The notes under the pieces are model-generated. The model made no database searches and was not told where the DNA came from. It saw only the letters and a program-made list of their open reading frames with translations. The position numbers and the translations under genes were made by a program. From contig OZ020622.1 in NCBI GenBank assembly GCA_963971575.1, positions 32,332,301-32,396,300 of the forward strand: a stretch of DNA of 64,000 bases. The letters are read 5' to 3'. How positions within the stretch are numbered: position 1 is the first letter of the stretch; each line of letters opens with the position of its first letter. Positions 42,889-51,408 of the stretch are shown in pieces. The stretch comes from Liopterus haemorrhoidalis. Its lineage: Eukaryota; Arthropoda; Insecta; Coleoptera; Dytiscidae.

Positions 42889-43308
42889 CGACAGACATCA
42901 TGCTAAAAATAGTCAAAACTATTAAAAACTATTAAATAGTTATGTAGGGACCTCAATTCTCGGGAATCCATCGAAATCTCGAAATATCAAAATCGGTATG
43001 AACACAATATAAGCTGTTCACTTTTGTAAGAACAAACTAAGAGGAAATTTTGTTTTCAACAGTTTGCACCTTTGAAATGGTATGTCATGTTGGTATTAAA
43101 AAATGATAAAAAAATATCACTTTCTTTATAATTATCAGAACCAATAAATCTAAAGTCGGTTTTACAGCGTAAGGAATAATTAATTGACATTTAAAGTCCG
43201 TATTACACTCTAAAAGTAACCAAAATAACTAGATTTGGTTTGTCCTTACAAAAGTGAACAGCTTATATCTCCCTTATATATGTTGCCGGTCGGTAAAAAT
43301 AAATAAAC
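42062..43308 (+). repeat. CCGACCGCC/GGCGGTCGG repeat family copy with nested insertions
   Basis: Begins AAATCAGCTGTGGCCACCAC and ends ATGTTGCCGGTCGGTAAAAA. A segment at about 42118-42403 is bounded by inverted TCAGAAAGACTGATAGTAAT strings and holds a CAGTGGCGTGCAC hAT-like end. A MITE is nested at 43011-43264. The (GACA)n array is at 42786-42893. Confidence 0.8.
43007..43268. mobile_element. 254-bp MITE nested in the repeat
   Basis: AAGCTGTTCACTTTTGTAAG at 43011 and its inverse CTTACAAAAGTGAACAGCTT to 43264, flanked by ATAT. No coding capacity. Confidence 0.85.
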
Positions 43309-43589
43309 AAAATACAATATATAAATAATTTAAAATAACACAAAAAAAAAAAATAGCATACACAGATAATTAAAGTAGGATAATATGCAGTAATAAATTT
43401 TAAGTTAATATGTGATAATACATATTTTAAATTATTAAAGAAAACCCCCTTCTTTTTATGAAAATAATTCTGTTTGCGCTACTGACCAAAACACCATCTC
43501 CCACCTAAATCCAGCAAGTTGCTACCAACCGTTTCACAGCTGCTAGTTTACAGCGTATGTTTGGTAGTAAAAGCATTTCAACAAATTCA

Positions 43590-43870
43590 AGTTAAAGTGA
43601 AGTGTTTTATTGTGCAAATAAAGTGTGTTATTAAACAATCATAATTTATACTATCAAGAATTAATTGTGTTTGAGAAATATTTATAAATCACTCGATTTT
43701 CAACATTAGAACAACTCTTTTAGTTTTAGGTTATCTTTCTAACTTTTACTTAATTAGCGCCTAATTCTTTTTTGTGGTTCATATAAGCGACAATCTAAAG
43801 AATTTGTTTAATAATTAGTTATTAATTCATTCTTTAAGTATATAGAAAATTATCATATTTTTTTTTTTGT
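43590..43870 (+). repeat. Dispersed repeat, copy 2 (paralogue of 23910-24190)
   Basis: Reverse-complement match to 23910-24190. It is followed at 43881 by CAGTGGCGGATTTATGG, a typical hAT left end whose right end I did not find. Confidence 0.65.
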
Positions 43871-43984
43871 TTAAATTTACAGTGGCGGATTTATGGTTTT
43901 CCCGCCTCTAGGCTACGAGATTTTTGGCGCCCTATATATTTTTATATACAGAATAAATGCATGTTTTCTAAAAAATTCCTTCTT

Positions 43985-44335
43985 ATTTTCTAAGGACTCG
44001 TGGACAAGCTGATACTCTTCCTGAGAGAATCGAACTTACTGTTTTATGTGTGAAGTCTTGCATCATACTTTAATGTATTTTATTATTTTCTGTTATATTC
44101 GATGGTAATTACAGCTCGTTACAATCACCCTGCGACTGTTAAAATTTTTGAACAGATTTTTATCCCATTTATTTGGGCTTGTCTGTGCAAGGTTTTTTTA
44201 TTGAGTATGTATAAAAAAATTTATGTATTTATTTTTTAATTTATTATTTTTAATATATACTCTAGTCATTTAGATGGGCTGTGTTAAATGCAAATAGCAG
44301 TCGATGCTGTGCCCCAAAAATGTTACCTAACTAAA
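43985..44335 (+). repeat. 3'-UTR-like dispersed repeat, copy 1
   Basis: Shares with 45165-45775 the strings CTTCCTGAG(A/G)GAATC(G/C)AACTTAC, TTATATTCGATGGTAATT-like and ATATACTCTAG(T/C)CATTTAGATGG. Looks like the 3' end of a non-LTR element by composition, not by coding content. Confidence 0.55.
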
Positions 44336-44497
44336 ATTTTTATATCAGAATAGTAAATATCCTTTTACATTAGATAACATAAAGAAACTTAATACTATAA
44401 TCATTTACTTTGGCAAACATTCGTTAGGTAAACAAAATCATAATAAATTGAAACTAAATAAAATATATTATCTGATATTATTAATTTCTTATCTTCG

Positions 44498-44632
44498 TGC
44501 GGAACTAGATTTTCAAATCTAGATCCTTGTAACGATTGAACGACGTTTTCGATCATTCTGTTTAGCAAAAGCCCACTGTAATCGGTAAAAAGTGAGTTCG
44601 TGACAACTTAAAAAAAAATCATTTAGTTCCGC
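44498..44632. repeat. GGAACTA/TAGTTCC family copy
   Basis: GCGGAACTAGATTTTCAAAT to CATTTAGTTCCGCACG with AGCAAAAGCCCACTGTAATC internal. Confidence 0.6.
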
Positions 44633-44815
44633 ACGAAACAATGTAACGAATAATATCGACCGTATAATAAGAGAAATTGTCAGAAACTTATCGCCAAATC
44701 GACAATAAATTGTACGACTGAAAAACGTAAGTATATTAATATTTAATGTGATGGGTTAACATATGTTAAGCATCGGTGGTTGAGACGTAGGTTGAAATAA
44801 AACAATACAGGGTTT

Positions 44816-44860
44816 TACGGCTACTAGTTTCGCTGTTTATTACCTGCATCATCAGGCCTA
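44816..44860 (-). ncRNA. Hammerhead ribozyme-like core (Penelope-type)
   Basis: Minus strand: GGC, CTGATGA (44855-44849), stem II GC...GC around an AT-rich loop, GAAAC (44831-44827), TAGTA, then GCC pairing with the GGC before the core as stem I. The ACTAGT string is shared with the core at 9045. No reverse transcriptase is nearby. Confidence 0.6.
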
Positions 44861-45164
44861 TAATATACATAAATAACATGTAGAAAAAATATAAACAAAG
44901 ATAATTTATATTTAACATACCTTGAAATTCAGTAAATGATAAAAATCTCAAATTTATAACCATTTGATTGTGTGGTATTCAGAATTGCATAGTAAGGAGT
45001 TCATCTTGATACAATGAGTAAAAAAAAAAAAAATACTAAGTTTCTAGTTGGATTGGCAATATTAATATTTCAAACAAAGAAAAATTTTATATTACAATAA
45101 ATATTAACATATAATATTTTTAAATTAATAATTTTGGTTAAAATAATTTTTTTTATAGATATCC

Positions 45165-45775
45165 ACTATTTATTATGTCAAGATATACTCATGGACAGGC
45201 TGATAATCTTCCTGAGGGAATCCAACTTACAGTTTTATGTCTGGAGTCTTGCATCTTATTTTAATGTGTTTTATTGTTCTTTTCTATTTCGTTCGTTCTA
45301 TTGTTTTGTTCTTTTGTTCTTTTGATTATTTTGTTCTTTTGATTATTTTGTTCTCTTGATTATTTTGTTCTTTTGTTCTTTTGATTATTTATTATCTTGT
45401 TTATTAAATAATTGTATTATATATTATTTTCTAGTTTGTAAGTATAATTATGTAATTATTTTTCTTTGAGCATAACAAGCCTATGGCTTCTGCTCTACTT
45501 TTTGTAATAATAATAATAATTATTTTCTGTGATATTCGATGGTAATTGGTCCCTTTACAGCCAGTTACTATCACCGTGCGTCTGTTCATTTTTCGAACAA
45601 GCTTTTAATCATATTTATTTGTGTTTGTGCGTCCGTATTTTTATTTATATATAAGATTATATTTATATATTTACTTGTTGTTTTAAATATATACTCTAGC
45701 CATTTAGATGGTCTGTATTAGACGCAAATAGCTATCGTTGCCGTGCGCCAAAAATTTTAACTAACTAACTCAAGA
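45165..45775 (+). repeat. 3'-UTR-like dispersed repeat, copy 2, with TTGTTCTTTTGATTATTT minisatellite
   Basis: Second copy of 43985-44335, expanded by a 12-18 bp T-rich tandem repeat at about 45295-45385. Confidence 0.6.
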
Positions 45776-45788
45776 AATACATCTTACC

Positions 45789-46267
45789 TAATGGTTGGTT
45801 TATATACGGAACAAGAATAAGGAATAGGAAATAAGAATAGTACACAAGAATAAAAAATATTAAACCGTTTATATAGGACATAAAATTTCGTCGCTGCGCC
45901 TGCGTACTTGCGTTGGCCTGTGTTTAACGTTTGTCACTTGACAGGTTCTGATTCATATAACCTTTAAAAAAAATTCGTTTATTACCGTTAAAAACATTTT
46001 ATTGTTGTTTACAACCCTCTGATCACAACTGAAAAACATCTGTTGAACAAACTTTATTTCGGCAGACATTTTGATTGCTGTGCGCAGGCTTATCGTGTCT
46101 TATTCTTGAAATAAGAATAAAATGTTGAAAGTTACCAACTATTCTTATGTTTAAGTTAAATTTCATTCCTACATAAACCGATATACGGCGCAGCCATGTT
46201 TTAACATCTTGTGTACTATTGTTATTTCCTATTCCTTATTATTGTTCCTTATACAAACCAACCATAA
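45789..46267. mobile_element. 473-bp Harbinger-type MITE
   Basis: TGGTTGGTTTATATACGGAA (45792) and TTATACAAACCAACCA (to 46264) are inverted ends; similarity continues for about 60 bp (AATAAGGAATAGGAAATAA / TTATTTCCTATTCCTTATT). Flanking TAA (45789-45791 and 46265-46267) fits the 3-bp duplication of PIF/Harbinger. Confidence 0.82.
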
Positions 46268-46660
46268 ATTTCACAAATTTGGCATACTTTCACGATTAAA
46301 AAAAAATGTAATATGCACTTTGGCACTAAAGATCTTTTTTATTACTCATCTGGTTGTTTGCCTTTGATAGCAACTCGGCAAAAAATGTCCTCATTTGTGA
46401 TAAAATTCTAATGCCTTGGTACATAAACAATTATTATTTATTATTGTTAAAATTATATCTTAAATTTTTAAAGCACAACGCTTTGCTTTTTCAACAAATA
46501 ACTTATTTATTAATCCTTATAAGATGTAGAATCGAATATATCCTATTCAATAGACAATATTGTCAAAGCATTTAGTCTCTCTTCTGAAATTTTTGATCTG
46601 AATTAAATTTTTATTCTTCTTCGACACGAAAAATGTCGTTTTGGCGTACAATTGGTGGCT
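46268..46660. other. Non-coding interval
   Basis: AT-rich; a 73-codon frame at 46354 has no recognisable feature. Confidence 0.4.
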
Positions 46661-46795
46661 GCCACAAAAAGTGAAGAGTAAAAAAAAAGTAATATGTCAA
46701 AAAGAGACTAACAGGCAAAAAAGAAAAGAAAAAATAAATTGCATTGGTTTTTAAAATTAACAAGCCAGTTACATTTCTGTCTTACATAGTCCTTT
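46660..46795 (+). repeat. GTGAAGAGTAAAAAAAGT repeat, split by the ~1-kb repeat
   Basis: The strings CAAAAAGTGAAGAGTAAAAA, GTCAAAAAGAGAC(T/A)AACAGGC and AAATTAACAAGCC recur at 47865-47910, 50575-50650, 50695-50807 and 51015-51110. At 46795 the unit is cut by the ~1-kb repeat and resumes near 47854. Confidence 0.65.
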
Positions 46796-47853
46796 TTAGG
46801 GTTTTGTAGGTATAACCAAAAAACCCTTATACCGTCATTTTGTCGTCTGTCTGTCTGTCTGTCTGTCTGTCTGTTCGGTAAAAATTGTAGCCAAACGGCT
46901 AAACCTAGAGAGTTGAAATTTGGCATGCTTATACAACTCTTTGACCCGCACATAGGAAAAATACTAAAACATCTAAAAAACATATCCGCCTAAAAATATA
47001 AACAAATATGTGCTCATCGAAAAAAAAAATATTTTTTTTAAATTCTGAGTAGGGTATTAAATGAAAGCCCTTGGTACGTGGATTAACGATCAAATTTTTA
47101 TTTTTGCAAAATAAATTATTTTGAAGTGATTTTTGCCAATATTGTGCAAAAATTTTTTTGTCCCACACCCTGTAGCCCGGATGGTATAGACTAAAAATCT
47201 GAAAAAATTCTAAGTAATGTACATTGGTGTGAACCAGAATAGTTCAACAGGAATTTTTGATCAGATTATGTTTTTGGAAAATAAAGCATTTTTTGTGTTT
47301 TTTTGCTAATAATGTTGACAACTTATAGTTATATAATACGCTAAACAGTAACGTGTTTCTTGGTGCAGTGGCTAAGATACTAGCGTTCTGCCCAAGAATA
47401 TGAGTTCGAGTCCTACGTGAGGAGACAATATTATTTTTTATTTTTTTTTTTGCATTTTTATATTGTTTAAATTATTTTTTCAAAATTTTAATTATATCTT
47501 GGCAATTGTTGCATTTAATTTTTAATAGCGTAAATTTAATAACCAGTGGATATTGTTGAAATTATAATTTAATTATATATTTAAATGTACACGAAATCAA
47601 AGGGGAGGAGCTATGACTAAAAACAACCAATGGAAGCCATAGGCGCAATTTTCAAAATCTTAATGAACCTTGATATATAAAAAAAATACTGCACATCTTT
47701 AAAAACTGAAATAATGGTAATAGGCATTCGAATTAACATTCATAAAATATATTTTGTCATAAAATTTGTTTTGGCATCCCAAATAATCATCATTCACTTA
47801 CTAAATACCTGCAAAACCCTGAAATGTGTGAAAATTCACACTTCACATCAATT
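46796..47853 (+). repeat. ~1-kb dispersed repeat with tRNA-like module, copy 2
   Basis: From TTTAGGGTTTTGTAGGTATA to CTTCACATCAATTTTTTCTC, with a (GTCT)n array at 46848-46873. Close match to 26812-27833 except around the tRNA-like segment. Confidence 0.88.
47355..47426 (+). other. tRNA-like module in repeat copy 2
   Basis: Exactly 72 nt. GTTTCTT (47355-47361) pairs over all seven bases with AGGAGAC (47420-47426), allowing G-U. A-box-like TGGTGCAGTGGCTAAG and a near-consensus B box GAGTTCGAGTCC (47402-47413) follow in order. The anticodon arm does not fold well, so this is a tRNA-derived or tRNA-like unit, not a working tRNA. Confidence 0.65.
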
Positions 47854-47904
47854 TTTTCTCACAAAAAGTGAAGAGTAAAAAAAGGTAAAATGTCAAAAAG
47901 AAAC

Positions 47905-48179
47905 CTGGAAGAAACTCTTAAATTTAAATCATCTTTAATTTGGCGGGAAGTCACAAAAGGATCAGCAACAGCAGCACGTTTTATTAATCGGTCTGTATGC
48001 TCAGTTGTTTTTCTTTTTCGGCCCCTTGTTTCATCGACATTTTTCCATTTTAATGCATTTCTAATCATCATAGGAGAACAATCTAATGCATTTTGAATAA
48101 ATTCATATGTTTTTCCCTCTTGTTTTAATTTTACAATCAGTTTTCTTTTTTCTTCACTACAATGCTTCCCATGGCCCAT
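47905..48179 (-). pseudogene. N-terminal DNA-binding part of a Tc1-type transposase
   Basis: From ATG 48179 the minus strand encodes the paired-like helix-turn-helix region of Tc1 transposases: HCSEEKRKLIVKLKQEGKTY, a second HTH with GRKRKTTEHTDRLIKR, and ADPFVTSRQIKDDLNL. The frame then runs into unrelated repeat sequence near 47900, so the catalytic DDE domain is missing. Upstream (48180-48430) there is AT-rich sequence with CAATGTTATAA repeats but no clear inverted terminus. Confidence 0.8.
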
Positions 48180-48429
48180 AATTTCTGTTTAAACAAATAA
48201 AATTTCTCAATTACTAAGGATATTTCATTGAATTAACACTAATAGTAATCTTACGTTTGATAAATGTCAATAAAGTCCAATAAACAATAAGCTAATACGA
48301 ATAAAACGACAGCAAACAACAGATATGTTATTTTAACAAAACAGATCTAAATACACATCCACAGTAACTTGAACAAGGCTACCAATGTTATAACTCACAA
48401 TGCTACCAATCAATGTTATAATTTCCCTA

Positions 48430-49095
48430 TTCAACATTTGTACTACAATTATGTAAAAAATTATTAATTTATTTTTAAGATTAAACAAGATTTTTATTAG
48501 AAATAATTATTTTGCTAAACACTACTATTATTTTGTCCACAAATGCATATACATATATATATATATATATATATATCCTGCCATAAATATCTAATAATTA
48601 TCATTAATTAATCCATCCAAATCTACCTTGTAATCTTATAACAATAATAATAGTTTAAAGTTGGTAGTTAACAGCCATTAAAGAAATAGTGATTTAAATG
48701 AAAATATTACTTCAAATGATGTTTTTCCAATTTTAAGCAAATTCTTATTTCATTTGGAAACTTTTGGGTATCACCTTTATGAAAGATAAGAACTCTAAAA
48801 ATAATTTTACTTTAACCAGATTACATAAAAAAAAATTAAATTTAAAACTGATATATCATTATAATATAAATGAATTATTTAAATATTCATTTTCTTTTCT
48901 TGAATAAAATTAGATATTCTGAAATAAAATATGAAATTGAGTTTAAAACTACCAACAGTTATGTATTTTCTGTAAATTACTAACACTTTTCACTTATACG
49001 GTAAGGTAAGGTAAGTAAAATACTTGCACAATTTTAATTATAAATGTATTTAAAACAAAAGAATCTAAATTTAAAAAAATATAAAGTCAAAATAA
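48430..49095. other. Non-coding interval with a (TA)n run at 48551-48576
   Basis: AT-rich, no coding or terminal signal that I can support; GGTAAGGTAAGGTAAG at 48999-49014 is a short tandem run. Confidence 0.4.
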
Positions 49096-49102
49096 AAAAA
49101 AC

Positions 49103-49632
49103 TTATTCATTATCACTATCTTGATTATCGGATATAATTTTCATGATTTGGCTTTTTACAGCGTATCTCCTCTTCTTCGATTTTATGCTCATCAGTGCCA
49201 ACGCAACTGACTTTCCAAAAGAAAACTCTTCGGATTCCTCCGATACCTCCAGGGACTCCCGTTTACTCCTATCTAAATATTTTCCAAGACTGGAGAATGC
49301 TCTAGTTATTGTACTCTGCAGGTCACTTGCTACCTGCAGAGTATCTTTTTTCGATCGCCCTCGTGGTATGGATGAAGATAAATGAGAGCGAGAATGTGAT
49401 GGCGTGCTCCTAATCTCTGAATCAGGAACTGATTCTGGAGATAACGCCTCATGTGAAGGTAATTCCTCAATCGCCACGTCCTCCTGAATCATTACATCTT
49501 CAGCCATATCTTCAGGTATTTGCAAAATTTCGTCGAGCTGCCAAGTTTCTTCACTGTTAATGGTTAGAGGTGCAGAGGTAGAGGTAGAGAGAGAAGCCCT
49601 GGGTGTTTTTTTCAAAATATTTCCTGCAGTCC
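49103..49632 (-). pseudogene. BESS-motif protein, probably the second ORF of a Harbinger element, last exon only
   Basis: The minus-strand frame ends at 49103. Its C-terminus (FSFGKSVALALMSIKSKKRRYAVKSQIMKII) has the spacing of a BESS motif: acidic residues, Phe, Ser-Leu-type helix, basic stretch, then a final hydrophobic helix. Before it lies an acidic, Ser/Pro-rich linker. A pyrimidine-rich tract ending TCTACTTGTAG precedes GACTGCAGG at about 49632, so this is likely a 3' exon; the MADF/SANT-like DNA-binding exon was not found upstream. MADF-BESS proteins are partners of PIF/Harbinger transposases. A closely similar C-terminus is at 63755-64000. A domesticated host regulator is the alternative. 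Confidence 0.55.
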
Positions 49633-49699
49633 TACAAGTAGACAAAAAACCATTATTAAATTTAAAAAACAATTTATATGTTTTATATAACACAATTTC

Positions 49700-50570
49700 A
49701 GAGTTCCAACATCTAGTTTAAGTTAAATTAACTACCTTTTTATTAAACACATGCATGTGAATAGTGTAGTACGTATACTAGCAAAATAATAAAAGTATAG
49801 AATATAACCAAAAACACGGTTCTTAGACATTAATTTCACGTTATTGCTAAAATTTATCTACACTTGACGGAAAAATTAAGACAGTTATATTTAAAAATTT
49901 AATTATGTTTATAAAATTTTATTAGGAAAATAGGAGTGACATCTTACCTCATTTTATAAAAAGGTTTTAATTTCTACTTGTCAAGACAAACCAAATCAAA
50001 GTGAAGTGAGGCACAAATCGTAAAGTAAACGTAACATGAAAAGTAAACGTAAATCTTTATCTACGTTTATGGTCAAAATGCTTCATGGACAACTAGGGAT
50101 GAAAATTGCTTAAAAGCCAACGCGCTCAATCTGAACGTTAATCAATCATTAATGAACGGTCTGTATATATTTTTTGAGAACAACAAGTATTTAATGGCAA
50201 CGCTATGTTTTTAACATTTGAAAATTAATTCAGATAAAACTCTAGTTATACATGATTCAAAATGTAAAGGCAATCTTAAGTAATTGACGTGGTGGAGAAT
50301 CGTTGTAAGTATAAACCGTTATGAATATTTATGTTCAAGTCATGATACTTTCCCCAAATTTTTGTGACTTTTTAAATACTTTTATCCAAAAGGACAATAA
50401 TTAAAACAATAAATATTAATTTTATATAAAATATATTGTAATAAAATTCTTACAGTGTCATACTATAGAAGTATACAGGATTACAATTAAGTTAATAATA
50501 CTTAATACTAGCGGACTCGTGTGCAAAATTCGCGCAGCCTCTGCTAACATAACTAAACCACTTTTATAAG
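49700..50570. other. Non-coding AT-rich interval
   Basis: No gene or repeat boundary supported. GTAAACGTAACATGAAAAGTAAACG near 50023-50050 is a short direct repeat. Confidence 0.4.
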
Positions 50571-50574
50571 TCAC

Positions 50575-51115
50575 AAAAAGTCAAGAGTAAAACAAAGGCA
50601 AAAAAAAAGACAAAACAAGGCAAAAAAAAGACAAAAACCATGATTGGTTCTTAACATTAACAAGCCTGTTATATTTTTGTCTAACTTAGATTTTTTTTTC
50701 ACATAAAAGGTGAAGAGTAAAAAGAAGTAAAATGTCAAAAAGAGACAAACAGGCAAAAAAAAAACAAAAAATAAATGACATTGGTTTTTAAAATTAACAA
50801 GCCTGTTTTTTTTTTAAATTTTTTTGGCCGTTAGTCTTTCGACCATATTAACCAGCTTCGACAATTTTATTTATTATTTGATACAATTTAACCTTAAAAC
50901 TACAATTACAAACACAAACATCCATGCCATTACCGTGATTCGAACCCGAGGCTCCCTGGTCTAACAGTTAGCGCCCCATCTACACTAACCGTTACACCAT
51001 AGTAAGCGGCAAAGAGCCTGTTATATTTGTCTGACATAGTCCTTTTTTTTCACACAAAATGTGAAGAGTAAAAAAAAGTAAAATGTTAAAAAGAGGCAAA
51101 CAGGCAAAAAATTAT
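50575..51115. repeat. Clustered GTGAAGAGTAAAA repeats split by a SINE
   Basis: Three partial units of the repeat described at 46660 lie at about 50575-50650, 50690-50807 and 51015-51115. The last two were one unit before the SINE insertion. Confidence 0.65.
50800..51022 (-). mobile_element. tRNA-derived SINE (about 207 bp)
   Basis: On the minus strand, from 51014: a tRNA-like head with A box GGTGTAACGGTTAG (51 bp-scale position 50985-50998) and a consensus B box GGTTCGAATC (50937-50946), a 3' body, and an A-rich tail (50808-50825). Flanking AGCCTGTT (50800-50807 and 51015-51022) is the target duplication. Pol III promoter boxes, tail and duplication together define a SINE. Confidence 0.85.
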
Positions 51116-51408
51116 TACATACATGTATATACTTGTTTATATATACCCAACTTATTTTCAAGAAAGTAAGTAAATCGTTTGAATGTTATTGGTGTTGTTG
51201 GTGGTTTACTATGTGTTATATTTAAACAAATAATTAAATTAAGAATGTAGACAAATATACAAGGGCGGACTGGTGATTTGAAATTTATACCTGCCATTTT
51301 TATTCGAAGAGATGAGCAAAAGTCAAATAGAAGTGATGAGCAACAAAAAAAAAAAAACTAAGGAAGGTGAATCGAAGTGAGGAACAAAAAAGTCAAATAT
51401 GGTAGAAC

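Noticed and set aside
28289..43000. GACAGACGGACAGAC arrays could be mistaken for CRISPR repeats or for coding sequence rich in Thr-Asp-Arg-Gln
   Set aside because: They are tetranucleotide microsatellites inside a dispersed repeat; no spacers of constant length, and frames through them are just repeat translations.
27341..47426. Genuine tRNA genes at 27341, 41144 and 47355
   Set aside because: A- and B-box-like strings and acceptor pairing exist, but anticodon and T arms do not fold properly and all lie within a transposable repeat.
47355..47426. Source of the SINE at 50800-51022
   Set aside because: The tRNA-like sequences differ beyond the box motifs and the bodies are unrelated.
50571..50756. 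Minus-strand Phe/Leu-rich 61-codon frame
   Set aside because: Translation of A-rich repeat DNA on the opposite strand; low complexity only.
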